Shown here: one piece after another, positions 24,372 through 34,604 of the stretch | Position numbering within the stretch: position 1 is the first letter of the stretch | Layout: every line of letters begins with the position of its first letter | Assembly (NCBI RefSeq): GCF_022539505.1 | Contig: NC_061510.1 | Location: 222,230,043-222,294,042 of the forward strand | Source: Lolium rigidum | Taxonomy: Eukaryota > Streptophyta > Magnoliopsida > Poales > Poaceae | Length of the DNA: 64,000 bases | Direction of reading: 5' to 3' | Made by a program: the position numbers and the translations under genes | Notes under the pieces: generated by a model | Told to the model about the DNA's origin: nothing | Database searches by the model: none | What the model saw: only the letters and a program-made list of their open reading frames with translations

Positions 24372-25163
24372 ATGCGCTTCATCAGCGCCTCTGTTGCCGT
24401 TTTCTCTTCATCAGTAGCTTCGGCATCCCACGACTGACGACGAAAGATTTGCTCGCCACCATCAAAAGGAGCGACATTGTACTCTTGCGAGTCATTATGC
24501 TCTTCATGGACATAAAGCCATCTTTTGCGCCACCCTTGAACAGAGTCAGGGAACTTGACATCGAAATATTCAACATCTGGGAGGACGCATATAACTACAC
24601 CTCCTACATTATAGGCGATGGTGTGGGAGCTGTTGCGGGGGAAAAGGAATATGCGTTTCCACAGGCCCCAATTGGGAGGGGTCCCGAGAAAGCATTCGCA
24701 GATGGTGATGAAGATAGATATGTGAAGGATGGAATTGGGGGTAAGATGATGAAGTTGCAGGCCGTAAACAAAGAGTAATCCACGAAGAAAATCGTGGATC
24801 GGAGTAGCTAAGCCGCGGATGAGATGGTCGACAAAAGTTACCCGGTATCCAATGCGTGGCGTGGGGTAGCTCTCCTCGCCGGGGAAGATCAGCGTCTTCT
24901 CCTGCTTCATGAACCCGAGCTTCTTGAGCAGGTTCATGTCCTGGTTGGAGATCCTGGATCTCTCCCACTCGGAAAGCTGCAGATCTTCCGTCGCCATGGA
25001 GGAGGTGTGCTTGGTGAGCCTTGACCGCGGCGACATTCAGTGGGATTGGCTGTAGTAAGGAAGCGAGCACGAGCGCGAGGAGCGTTTTTGGCAATGGGGA
25101 TTTTGGAAGGAGATAGAGCAGAGGTGCGGCGCAGCGAAGGGGAGAACGGAGGAAGAAGAAGAT

Positions 25164-25173
25164 CCTTTATAGG
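25164..25173 (-). promoter_or_regulatory. TATA box of the T1 antisense gene
   Basis: The minus strand reads CCTATAAAGG, about 170 bp upstream of the ATG at 24997. It lies inside the T1 internal region, not in an LTR, so the antisense gene appears to have its own promoter. Not tested. Confidence 0.55.
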
Positions 25174-25507
25174 AAGCTTCTGAATCGACGCACCGTTGGA
25201 TGCATCAGTAATTGGCTTGATGCTTTACACGTGGTTAAGGGGTAAAAACGTATTTTCATTGTGAAGGAGCTGAACAGGCGCTACGATGCGCGTGCCGAGA
25301 AAAAGCGGAGGACGTGTGTCCCCCACTTGCGTAACGTGTCAAGCTGCCGCAGATTTTGGGTCCACAAGTCGGTGACGGGACATAACTCGCATTTTCCCGA
25401 TACGATAGTCGTGGCTATCGTCACCACTGGTATCACTTTAACGAAGGAAAAATCTCGACGATGGTGTTATGCAGATTGGTGACAACAAGAAGTGATGATA
25501 ATTTCGA

Positions 25508-25815
25508 GAGCCTTTGATCAAATACAAGTTTTTGATCAAATGCTCGTGGGCTACTTTAGAAAGAAATAAACCTCGAGTATGGCAAGAAAGAAAATGCGAG
25601 AGCCTATGATCAAATGCAAGCATTCGTCCATAGCCTCGGGGGCTACTCCCATTGGGAGCGCTGGTCACGCACCCGAGAAAGATAGAAGAACTCGAAAAAG
25701 ATGACAATATAGCGACAAAAGGTGTTAAAATGGTGAGCCTACAACCAAGTACAAGCACTTGGCTGTAGCCTCGGGGGCTACTCCCATCGGGAACGCTGTT
25801 AGCGTGCCCTAAGAA
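25508..25815 (+). repeat. Three hairpin-plus-G-tract modules in the T1 3' UTR
   Basis: Each module has an imperfect hairpin, then GGGCTAC or CTCGGGGGCTAC, then a CTCCCATCGGGA-type block. Hairpin 1: arms 25508-25522 and 25531-25545, containing TTTGATCAAA twice. Hairpin 2: 25600-25608 with 25629-25637. Hairpin 3: GAGCCTACA 25735-25743 with TGTAGCCTC 25764-25772, inner stem CCAAGT/ACTTGG and loop ACAAGC. The G-tract copies the true polypurine tract at 26421. Confidence 0.75.
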
Positions 25816-26420
25816 ACTATAAAGAGTATGATGAACATATTTCGAGTTATACGAGTAACTCTCCATATACTCCCATCGGGAGGACAAGATAAAAATATGC
25901 AAGTCATCAGATGACTCGAATAAATGTACTATTCCAACAGCCGAAAAAGTACTCGACAATATATTCTCAGAGTGCCTCAGTCGCAAATTAATCTCTGAAT
26001 GCCGCAATACTTTGCGAAGGTAAGTCCCCGGGATCCGTCCTGTGCGGCGTGGCACTGCCTCTGACGACGCTTTGCTACTTTTTTCCGTGTCAACAGATGC
26101 GAAGAAAAATCCTAACGGACACGTTAGGTACCCGATAAAACATAACTGGAATTCGACATTTGGTAAGACCTTAAGCGGCGCATGTCAAATTACACCAGTA
26201 TCCCGAGATCATGTCCAGGGACGTGATCTTGAAGTAGGTTTTCGTGGATTGCCACAAGAGCAGTTAACTAGTACCTGATCAGTCAGATGAACTAGCCCCA
26301 ATTACCGTTATCCCTGCACAATATATGGTTGATTTATTAAAAAATATATCTTAACTCGAAGAAGTTGTATTGTAATTATAAAGTTGGAGATTTTCCCTGA
26401 TTCTTTGATTCAAGCAAAAT

Positions 26421-26432
26421 CTCGGGGGCTAC
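26421..26432 (+). other. Polypurine tract of T1
   Basis: CTCGGGGGCTAC immediately before the 3' LTR; the usual sequence of grass Tat elements. Confidence 0.82.
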
Positions 26433-26821
26433 TGACATAGGCATCCCCAATGGGCCTGCCGAAGAAGGTACCCAGGGTTTTACTGAAGGCCCACGACCCG
26501 AAGATTGTAAAGCCCGGAAGCCCAGTTAGGAGAGAGTTTGGAAAGTTAGAATTGTATTAGGAATATCGACTTGTAATTACTACGGGATGGACTCGGATTG
26601 TCTCCCGAACTACGTAACTTGTTTATCACGAAACCCTCGGCTCCGCCTCCTATATAAGGGGAGTCGAGGGACGAAGAGAGGATCGATTCATTGTCAACAT
26701 AACCCTAGTTTTTTAATAGTCGAATACTTTTCCGGCTGAAACCCTCGAGATCTACTTGCCCTCTACTTCCAACTAAACCCTAGTCTACAATCCGTAGGCA
26801 TTAACAAGTTTATCCCTGTCA
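26433..26821 (+). repeat. 3' LTR of T1
   Basis: 389 bp, TGACATAGGCATCCCC to ...TATCCCTGTCA. A TATA box, TATATAAG, lies at 26651-26658. The flank after it is CCAAG. No partner LTR in the window, so the right end rests on the CA and the change of sequence type. Confidence 0.75.
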
Positions 26822-27480
26822 CCAAGTGTCTATGGAAGAAAATGGGATTCTGACATCACCTTACTGTAGGGGCTCGTAGCATAAAAAAAAAAATTCCTAC
26901 CGTAAGAACGAACAACAAGCCAAGATCTAATCTAATAGATGGTAGCGACGAGATGGGATCAACATACCCTCAAAGATCGCTAAGCGTTCACGAGATAAAT
27001 CTCGTGGATGATGTAGTCGATCACTTGCCGCTCTCATCAGCGAGTAGAAGATCCCGACGGTGCCGCAATCGGGCAGCTCCTCCGCACTCGGTCACACATA
27101 CGGTGTTGATGAAGACGTCCTTCTCCCTGTTCCAGCGGGCGGCGTAAGTAGTAGATCCACCTCGTAATCCCGGCGGCACGACGGCGTGGCGACGGTGGTG
27201 GTGGACATCTCCTGCAGGGCTTCGTCGTAGCCGTGCGGGAGAGAGGTGGAGGAGGGTGTGGCGCTAGGGTTTGGGAGAGAGGGAGGGGTGCGGCCAATGG
27301 AAGCTTTGATGTGGTCGGCCAGCCCCCCTCTCCCCCTATTTATATAGGTGGAACACCCAAGGGTTCAAACCTACTCCTCCTATGTGTCTTAGTGCAAACC
27401 TTCCATAAAATCACATAGTCAAACCTAGTCAAAGGTGGACTTGGGGTGGGACTTTCCCCCTTCCTTGTGGGTTGGCCGGC
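26822..27480 (-). mobile_element. LTR fragment of another retrotransposon (possibly Copia)
   Basis: GC-rich to AT-mixed DNA lying between the T1 3' LTR and the T2 5' LTR. On the minus strand it has a TATA box (CCTATATAAATAG, 27336-27348) and near its left end a run ending in GGTGATGTCAGAATC, which loosely resembles a tRNA-Met primer site. It is probably the older DNA into which T1 and T2 inserted. The Copia assignment is weak. Open frames on both strands (for example 27037-27297) are GC-driven. Confidence 0.5.
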
Positions 27481-28024
27481 TGATGTGGGTATTACCCTTC
27501 GGGTAACTAGTATTGCGCTACGTCCTGCGGCCCAACCAGGGGCCCATGAAGGACATCCATCAACCAAGGTGGGCCGCTATGTCGGTTCCAAAGAAGGATT
27601 CTTGAAGAACAAGACAAGAGGATGAAGAAAACAAGGAAAGTTTAGAATTAGGACTCTTTGTAACTTAGACATACCCGGACAGACCTCTCGAGGCCTGGCT
27701 CACAATATAAGGGCTAGGAGAGGGTCTGCCGAGGGATACACAATCATAAAAACCATAACCACTGTAAGTCTAGAGCTAGGTCATCGTAGAATTTAGCCTC
27801 TCGACGAAGTCATAGTCGAAACCTTCGGCACCCCATTGTAACCCGATATTTTCAGTAATCAAGATCAGACAGGCAGGACGTAAGGGTTTTACCTCATCGA
27901 GGGCCCCGAACCTGGGTAAATCGCTCTCCCCGCTTGTTTGATAACCGATGTCTCGTGGCAGCCTACAGGATTCCATCTACCCTAAGCCCCATACGGAGGG
28001 CATTGCCGGGGAGTACCCTCGACA
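27481..28024 (+). repeat. 5' LTR of T2
   Basis: 544 bp, TGATGTGGGTATTACCC to ...TACCCTCGACA. TATA-like AATATAAGGG at 27704-27713. Confidence 0.88.
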
Positions 28025-28025
28025 A

Positions 28026-28043
28026 TTGGCGCCGTCTGTGGGA
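28026..28043 (+). other. Primer-binding site of T2
   Basis: TTGGCGCCGTCTGTGGGA, 1 nt after the LTR; the standard Tat/RIRE2-type primer site of grasses. Confidence 0.88.
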
Positions 28044-28061
28044 AACCTATCGGTACAAGGC

Positions 28062-28463
28062 ATGTCATCGGCAGTCCCGGTCACGTCTGCGGCGTTCGTG
28101 ATGGAATCACCAACGCCGCCAAATCCAAGAAACTCGGTTCGTTACGGATCCTTCAAGTTCACACCGCGCACTGAGGCATCGTATCCGATCTCTTCGGAGC
28201 CGCGCGGCAACATGGATACAACCTTCGGTGGTGTTAACTTCATCATCGACTCCAGAGGATTTCTTCGACTTCCCAGTTCAAACGCGCCAAGCCCAAGAAC
28301 TTCGGTTCCAGATGGTATCGCACCAGCAGCAGCTTTGGCAGTATTGCCTGGGAATAATGGCGAGGGCAGTCGAAGCAGTTTCGGTAGCATAGAGGAGCAA
28401 CAGAAGAGACGAAGGGATTCACGCCGTGAAGAAGAGGAGCGAGCTGCGAGCCGCCCTCGATAG
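28062..28463 (+). pseudogene. gag N-terminal remnant of T2
   Basis: 134 codons start MSSAVPVTSAAFVMESPT just after the primer site, rich in Ser, Pro and Arg, ending in an RRRDSRREEEERAASRPR stretch. The conserved gag core and zinc-binding region expected next are not found. 28464-28755 holds only scrambled pieces (a trace of the gag-protease linker is readable before 28756), so a large part of gag is deleted. Confidence 0.65.
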
Positions 28464-28755
28464 TATGAACGAGGATATTACAATGTTCAATCAAGTAAGA
28501 ATCGTCTTTGCACACCCTATTTATAGGCCACAGAGCAGCTTGAAGCACGCCGTGTTACTTGCACTCTTACATCGACCCAAAGGATAACCTCGAAAAGGCC
28601 ACCCATCTGCTTAGAAATTATCGGCAGTTCCTCGAAGTCTAGAAGTTTTGCGATGATCTCAGGGCTGAGGCAGCAGCAAAAGCTCATTCAGCAGAAAAAA
28701 GGGCGGCAGCTTATAGTCACCCCCGCTAAAGGAATACCTGCCGGAAGAAGGAGAT

Positions 28756-30643
28756 GTGTACATACCAACTGAAGTATATCCAGCATCCCGAGGACAGGTC
28801 AACATGATCCATAAAACTAGCTTTTCCAAGGGGGAAGCTAAGAAGTTCTCACGGGAAGTAAAGTACGCAGAGGTTGCTATGGCCGAGGTATCTGAGTATA
28901 TCGACTGGTCAGATCAAATCATATTATTTAGCATGGCGGATCACCCGACGACCTTTCCGAGACCTGGCCACGCTGCTCTAGTTCTCGAGGCGCGGATTGG
29001 AGGATACAATATGAGCAAGGTGTTCATGGATGGAGGAAGCGGTCTGAACCTTCTATTCACAAGCACGATGAAGGCAATGGGTTTAACGATTGATATGCTA
29101 AAAGAATCTGATACAGGCTTCCATGGCATCATCCCGACCCGACCCGCTTATCGCCTTGGCAAAATATCGCTAGATGTGGTTTTCGGCACACCTACCAATT
29201 TCAGGAAGGAGAAACTCGAATTCGATGTAGTCGATTGGGAGTCACAGTATCACGCCATCCTCGGCAGGCCAGCGTTAGCCAAATTCATGGCGTTACCTCA
29301 CTATTCATACTTGAAGTTGAAGATGCCAGGCAATAACGGGACAGCAATAACCGTTCACAGAAGTTTTTCTTGTTCTAATAACTACGATAGGGATTTCCAG
29401 AAGATTGCCTCAAAGTTTGGCGTTAAGGAAGAGCTCAATGCACTCGACGTTGTTACAGATCACACGCAGCCTCCACCCGATAATCGGAACGTAAAATCTG
29501 ATGAATTTGACGTCGCAAAGGAGGCAAAGAAACAGCAAGTGCACCCCTCTGACCCGAAGAAAATAGTCAACACGGGCAGATCTTGCTGTCACATACGAAG
29601 GCGCGCTCATCGAGTTCCTCCGTGAGCGCTGGAAAATATTTGCATGGGAACCATCCGACATGCCAGGTATTCCCAGGGAACTCGCTGAGCATGCCCTCAA
29701 TGTTGACCCAAAGCTAAACCTGTACAACAGACGTTACGACGTTTCTCAGAACCAAAAAGAAAAGCTACTGGTGAGGAAGTTAATCAGCTCCGCAAGGCTG
29801 GTTTTATTCGACAGCTCAAGGAAGCCGAGTGCGTAGCTAACCCAGTCATGGTCCCAAAGAAAGATACAACAACTCTTCGCATGTGTATCGATTACACAAG
29901 CCTCAACAAGCATTGTCCATAGGATCACTTTACGTTGCCTCGCATCGACCAGATAGTCGACTGCACATCAGGTTGCGATCGTCTCTCCTTCCTTGATGCT
30001 TATTCAGGGTATAATCAGATCAAGCTCAAAAAAGAAGACCAAGAGTTAACCGCATTCATAACTCCGCATGGCGTTTATTGTTACAATGTTATGACATTCA
30101 GACTGAAAAATGCGGGTGCAACTTATCAGCGGTGCATGCAAGCTTGCCTTGGAGAGCAAATTGGTCGAAATACTGAAGTCTATATCGATGACATCGTGGT
30201 TAAAACCAAAAATGCAGCTACCCTCATCGACGACCTGAGAGAAACTTTCGACAATCTCGACGGGTACAAAATAAAGCTGAATCCCAAGAAATGCTTCTTC
30301 GGGTTACCAGGAGGCCAAGTACTCGGGTACTTTATTTCGACAAGAGGAATAGAAGCCAACCCTTTAAAAATCAAAGCCATCCTCGACATGGAACCGCCAA
30401 AGAATCTGCATCAGGTGCAGCAGTTGGCAGGACGGTTGGCAGCACTTAGTTGCAAAATTGGGAGAAAAGGCTTTGCCCTTTTATCAGCTGATGAAGAAGT
30501 CAGAAAAGTTCAAGTGGACAGTGGAGGCACAGGAATCTTTTGATAATCTAAAGAAGATCTTTTCAACATCTCCAGTACTCGTAACTCCACAGGAAAAAAG
30601 AACCAATGCTTATGTACATAGCTGCAACGGTGCAGGTCTTTAG
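28756..30643 (+). pseudogene. Protease and reverse transcriptase of T2, several frameshifts
   Basis: Protease (28756-29625): active-site region VFMDGGSGLNLLF, then WESQYHAILGRPALAKFMAL. The reading shifts near 29580 and again before 29935, with at least one stop between (29836 region). The RT core (29935-30543) shows LSFLDAYSGYNQIKL, the catalytic YIDDIVVK motif, and LNPKKCFFGLPGGQVLGYF. A further shift near 30460 moves it to EKALPFYQLMKKSEKFKW (30458-30643). Domain order is that of Gypsy. These proteins would process the polyprotein and copy RNA to DNA in cytoplasmic particles; this copy cannot make them. Confidence 0.85.
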
Positions 30644-30772
30644 CACGGTTCTAGTTGTCGAGCGAGCAGAGGCAGGAAAGTTCATGGTGTATAACGACCT
30701 GTTTACTACCTAAGCAAGGTACTCACACCAGCGAAGCAGCGATATCCTCATCACCAGAAGCTGGCATATGCC

Positions 30773-32803
30773 GTGTGGAGGATAGCACGCAAGCTACAGC
30801 ATTACTTTGCAGAGCATCCGATCATTGTGGTAACCGAAGCACCATTGAAGAATATACTCACCAACCCAGAGGCTACGGGCAGAGTATCTCAATGGGCTAT
30901 CGAGATAGCGCCACATGACATAACTTATATCAATCGAACAGCAATTAAATCTCAGGTTCTTCCCGATTTCTTGGCTGATTGGATCCAGTCGCAAATCCCG
31001 GCAGCACCCGACTTGTTTGGATCCTGGCCGATGTATTTTGATGGTTCAAAGCGGAGTACAAGTGTAGGAGCAGGAGTAGTGTTGATCTCACCACAAGGAG
31101 AGAAAATGAGGTATATTCTCAGGATGAACTTTCCACTATCGACAAATAATGAAGCGGGGTATGAAGCACTGTTACACGGGATGCGTATGGCCAAAGCGTG
31201 CGGAGCAACTCGCTTAGAAATCTATGAAGATTCAAATCTTGTGGTACAACGATCGATGAATTTGTGTGACGCGGTCAGTGACAACATGATTGCTTACCGT
31301 CAAATATACCAGTCCATGGAAGCCAAATTTGAAGGATGCGAGCTAAAACATATCGGTAGGGCTAGCAACGAGGAAGCTGATGCTTTAGCCAACATAGGGT
31401 CCACGTGTTCCCCTATCCCAGATGGAGTCTTCTATGAAGTAATTTCTCAAAGATCCATTAAAGAAAAGGCTTCGGCACCTCCAGAAGTGTCGGCTGCTGG
31501 CTCGGAAACTGTGCTCCAGGAAGATGTCGAAGGTTCCACACTGCAATCTACAAAGCAAGTCCTTCTCCTTGAACCTCTTTGGACTGAGCCTTTTCTAGCA
31601 TATTTGATGGAGCAAAAGTTACCAGATGATCCTGCGGAAGCCAAGCGTATCGTGCATCGGTCTAAGGCCTTTACTATAGTGGATGGTGAACTTTATAAGC
31701 GCAACATCTCTGGTATCTTTCAAAGGTGTATCACCATTGCCGATGGAAAGGCTCTATTGCAAGAAATACACGAAGGAACTTGTGGTCATCATGCAAGTAG
31801 TAGGGCTCTTGTAGCGAAACCTTTCAGAGCGGGGTTCTATTGGCCAACTGCAGTATCTGATGCTCGAGATCTGGTGCGGAAGTGTGACCCTTGTCAATGT
31901 TTCGCACCAAAGCCGCACGCGTCTGCAACGGATCTAATGACAATACCTTTGGCCTGGGCCTTTGCGCAATGGGGACTCGATCAAGTTGGTCCACTACTGA
32001 GATCATCACCTGGAGGGCACACACATCTATTGGTTGTAGTCGATAAGTTCACTAAATGGATTGAAGCCGTACCAATCAGAGATCAAATAGCTAAAACTGA
32101 TGTCCAATTCTTCAAGGGAATAACTTGTCGCTTCGGTATGCCTCATAGCATCATTACAGACAACGGAACTAATTTTGATTCCAAGGAATTCCATAAATTC
32201 TGTGATGACGGTGGTATCAAACTCAAATTCGCTTCAGTTGCACATCCTCAAACCAATGGTCAAGTCGAAAGGATCAATGGCTTAATATGTGATGGCATTA
32301 AAAAACGCCTCACAGGCGCAGCTGGAGCTTGGGTCGAAGAATTACCATCCGTGCTTTGGAGCCTGCAAACTACGCCAAATAGGTCATCCCAGTACACTCC
32401 ATTCTTCCTTGTTTACGGAGCCGAAGCAGTTTTACCAGCCGATGTTCGTTTTGAAGCTCCTCGGGTGACCGCATACACAGAGACAACTTCCAACCGTGCA
32501 CTACAAGATGTTGTGGATCTCCTTGATGAAGCTCGAGACATTGCCTTAGTCAGAACAACAGTATATCAACAGGCGATACGAAAGTACCACAGTCGACGAG
32601 TTCGCAATCGAAGCTTCAGCGTTTGTGACATGGTATTACGACTGAAGCAAGAAAGAACTTTGAAACTTGAATCTCCAAGGAAAGGACCGTTTATCATCAC
32701 TGAAGTAATACCAGGAGGAGCTTATCATCTCAAGAACCCTGCTTCAGGCAAAGATGTTGGAAATCCATGGAATGTTGCATACTTGCAACAATTCTATGCA
32801 TAG
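30773..32803 (+). pseudogene. RNase H and integrase segment of T2, frame intact
   Basis: 676 codons without interruption, but cut off from RT by frameshifts, so not translated as part of a polyprotein. RNase H: MYFDGSKRSTSVGAGVV, then NNEAGYEALLHGMR and GRASNEEADALANIG. The catalytic Asp of the third block sits in IYEDSNLVV, where most relatives have GDS. Integrase: zinc-binding HHCC region (GTCGHHASS ... VRKCDPCQC), then the DDE residues in WGLDQVGPL, IITDNGTNFDSKEF and HPQTNGQVERING. The C-terminal part ends with AYHLKNPASGKDVGNPWNVA. The first residue is only the first Met of the open stretch; the real domain starts further upstream. Confidence 0.88.
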
Positions 32804-33146
32804 AGTTCGACCTTTCCTTATTCGATACATGAAGGCTTCTCAGCCCGTCGCATATTATGAATAAAAGTTACTGGTTCATCATTAATATTATTATTTCGCT
32901 ACTCGAATGAATGTTCGAGTCCCCTTTTTATTTGCTACTACTCCCATCGGGACCTTCGGCTAAAGCTGTGCAGCTAACTCGATAATACTCGGGGGCTGCA
33001 AGAAATTACTATGGTGTCGATAATTAATTAATACTCACACCAGGAGCTATGATTATCGATACATTACAAACCATCCAAGCCTCAAGAAAATTCGCGAGCG
33101 CTGCAGTCGATGTAAATAATATTACTTATAAAAAGGCTCATACCGG
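32804..33146 (+). other. 3' UTR of T2, cut by T3
   Basis: AT-rich. Contains one hairpin/G-tract module like those of T1 and T5: CTCCCATCGGGACC near 32940, AGCTGTGCAGCT near 32957 and ACTCGGGGGCTGC near 32987. The polypurine tract and 3' LTR are absent because T3 starts at 33147. Confidence 0.6.
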
Positions 33147-33790
33147 TGCACCGTGTTACTGTTGCGGCCAGAAACCCACCGACGAGCAACGACGGGCAAC
33201 ACAGTAGAGCCGGGAGGCTCCCAGGACTGCGGCTGGCCCTGGTCCCTCGAGCGACGGCCCGCAAAGCCTCGGCACGCACGTCCGATGCTGGTGCAAGGGC
33301 GTGCCACCTGACCTATACCCGGTCGGGAAGGTGATGGATTTGCTTCGCTTAGTTTCCTGCATGGCATACACGTAAACATTAAATACGAGCCTCGATCGGC
33401 TCTCGGGTTGTCTCGTGAATCGGCTCAAGGAGCCGATCCACCCATGGTTCGTATGAGGTCTACGATCACATGGTGGTCCTGCTTGATCAATATAAAGCTG
33501 AAACGACCTACGACGATTTAGGGTTTTCACCACATAATCGGAACATCCTACGCGTGATTGAGCCTGGCAGCCACGCACGGTGATAATAAACCGATCCTAG
33601 ACAAGGCCTAAAAACCAACATGAAGTTGATCCCCGGAACATCTTATCTAGGGCTAGCAAACTACACCCTACGTGCTACTGGATCCTTCAACCCGTTTGCA
33701 AGGCCTAACTATGCAGATATTAAACTAGTCCTTGAAGAACAAGGAGCAATCATAACAGATCGGATCTACTAAACAATGATCAAGCGAGGT

Positions 33791-33825
33791 GCCGCCCTTA
33801 CACCTAAGATAGGTGTAAGGGCGGC
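33791..33825. repeat. Perfect 16-bp inverted repeat in the T3 LTR
   Basis: GCCGCCCTTACACCTA (33791-33806), loop AGA, then its exact reverse complement (33810-33825). Lies in the transcribed R/U5 part, so it would form a strong RNA hairpin. Confidence 0.9.
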
Positions 33826-33965
33826 TAGACGTCTAAGGGTTGCATGGACAAAGCATGTGACACGATGAAACAATGCTAACCCTAACACATCTACGATAAC
33901 TACGTTGCTCGCCATCAACAAGGCTTCAGCACGAGCAACGCATGAACAACGAATAAACGTGTACT

Positions 33966-33994
33966 TGCCTAGATCGCAAGATGCGATCTAGGCA
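33966..33994. repeat. Perfect 12-bp inverted repeat in the T3 LTR
   Basis: TGCCTAGATCGC (33966-33977), 5-nt loop, exact reverse complement 33983-33994. About 100 bp downstream of the LTR TATA box. Confidence 0.88.
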
Positions 33995-34319
33995 GCATGA
34001 TGCTTACCCGGAAGAAACCCTCGAAACAAGGGGTTGGCGATGCGCCTAGATTGGTTTGTGATGAACGTGATTGTTGTTTTTCTCAATAACCCTAGATACA
34101 TATTTATAGTCCGTAGACTTTCTAACGTGGGAATAATCCCAACCGTGCACGAGCCAAATTCTATCTAACCGACACGTATCCTACTATATTTACAGATACA
34201 CGGGCAAACTAGCCCAAACTTTGTATACAAGGCCGATTCATGTATTCCTTCCGTGTATATTTTTCAAGCCCATCTTAATTGCGGCCCACCTCTGATCCGG
34301 TCAAATTCTGGTGATAACA

Positions 34320-34331
34320 CATGCCCCCTGG
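34320..34331 (-). other. Polypurine tract of T3
   Basis: The minus strand reads CCAGGGGGCATG directly before the LTR. Confidence 0.72.
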
Positions 34332-34604
34332 TTTTGGAAATGATAATTCCAAAAATACTCTGCTTTTTCTTCGTCGGGTCATGTCGTGGCAGAGCAGAAC
34401 CGTCGCAGTATCCTTCATCATGATGCCTTGCCTTATCAACTTCTCTGCAAGATTTGATAGCTTTAACATCACTTCCTCGGAAACCGTAGTGGCATTAAAT
34501 CTCCACTATACCCCCCTTATTTAACTGTGCCGAACGGCTCGCCTCTTCACCCCCTTGTTCTGTTCCAACCATCGGCACCAAAAAAAACCTCTTTCCCTGT
34601 AGAA

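Larger units (their letters stand above)
15890..24997 (-). pseudogene. Antisense gene of T1, 'putative gypsy type transposon' family, split by E3 and E2
   Basis: Start ATG 24995-24997 (MATEDLQLSEWERSRISNQD). The first part (24997-24372) carries the PF04195-type domain, with LRGLLFVYGLQLHHLTPNSI and FPDSVQGWRKRWLYV. The reading resumes across E3 at 17606 with ELSGIQITAYFLRIRVQPLQ. Further exons follow at about 17130-16906 (KRKRDE basic patch), 16839-16592 (Pro/Ser-rich), 16469-16397, 16319-16095 (coiled coil, ALSEANKRADDLALKLEQSE) and 16013-15890, where E2 cuts it. In-frame stops are TAG at 17589-17591 and TAA just after the ENTTR segment near 16160. A TATA box lies upstream at 25164. The function of the family is unknown; the basic patch suggests a nuclear protein (inference). 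Confidence 0.8.
15890..26821 (+). mobile_element. T1: 3' part of a Tat-lineage Gypsy element, split by E3
   Basis: Visible parts are an antisense gene (minus strand, 15890-17606 and 24372-24997), its promoter region, a 3' UTR with hairpin modules (25508-25815), the polypurine tract CTCGGGGGCTAC (26421-26432) and the 3' LTR (26433-26821). The 5' LTR, gag and pol lie left of the window, beyond E2. E3 occupies 17607-24371. After the LTR the flank reads CCAAG. An antisense gene between pol and the 3' LTR is known for grass Tat elements of the Grande/RIRE2 type. Confidence 0.82.
27481..33146 (+). mobile_element. T2: Tat-lineage Gypsy element with 5' LTR, gag, pol
   Basis: 5' LTR 27481-28024, primer site 28026-28043, gag remnant, protease, RT, RNase H and integrase, then 343 bp of 3' UTR. 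At 33147 the LTR of T3 interrupts it; its antisense gene and 3' LTR are not seen. The LTR is of the same general type as that of T5 (60626-61168, 543 vs 544 bp), but only about 70% alike by eye, so they are different elements. Several frameshifts and a gag deletion make it defective. Confidence 0.9.
33147..34319 (-). repeat. 3' LTR of T3
   Basis: 1,173 bp; the minus strand starts TGTTATCACCAGAATTTGACC at 34319. TATA box ACTATAAATA (minus strand) at 34100-34109. Two perfect hairpins lie downstream of it (33966-33994 and 33791-33825). Partner LTR not in the window. Confidence 0.75.

Noticed and set aside
23981..24778. 265-codon plus-strand ORF
   Set aside because: Runs from the E3 LTR across its end into T1, opposite to the real antisense gene; a chance fusion frame.
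27037..27297. Pro/Arg-rich ORF in GC-rich DNA
   Set aside because: Part of an LTR fragment; composition-driven, no motif.
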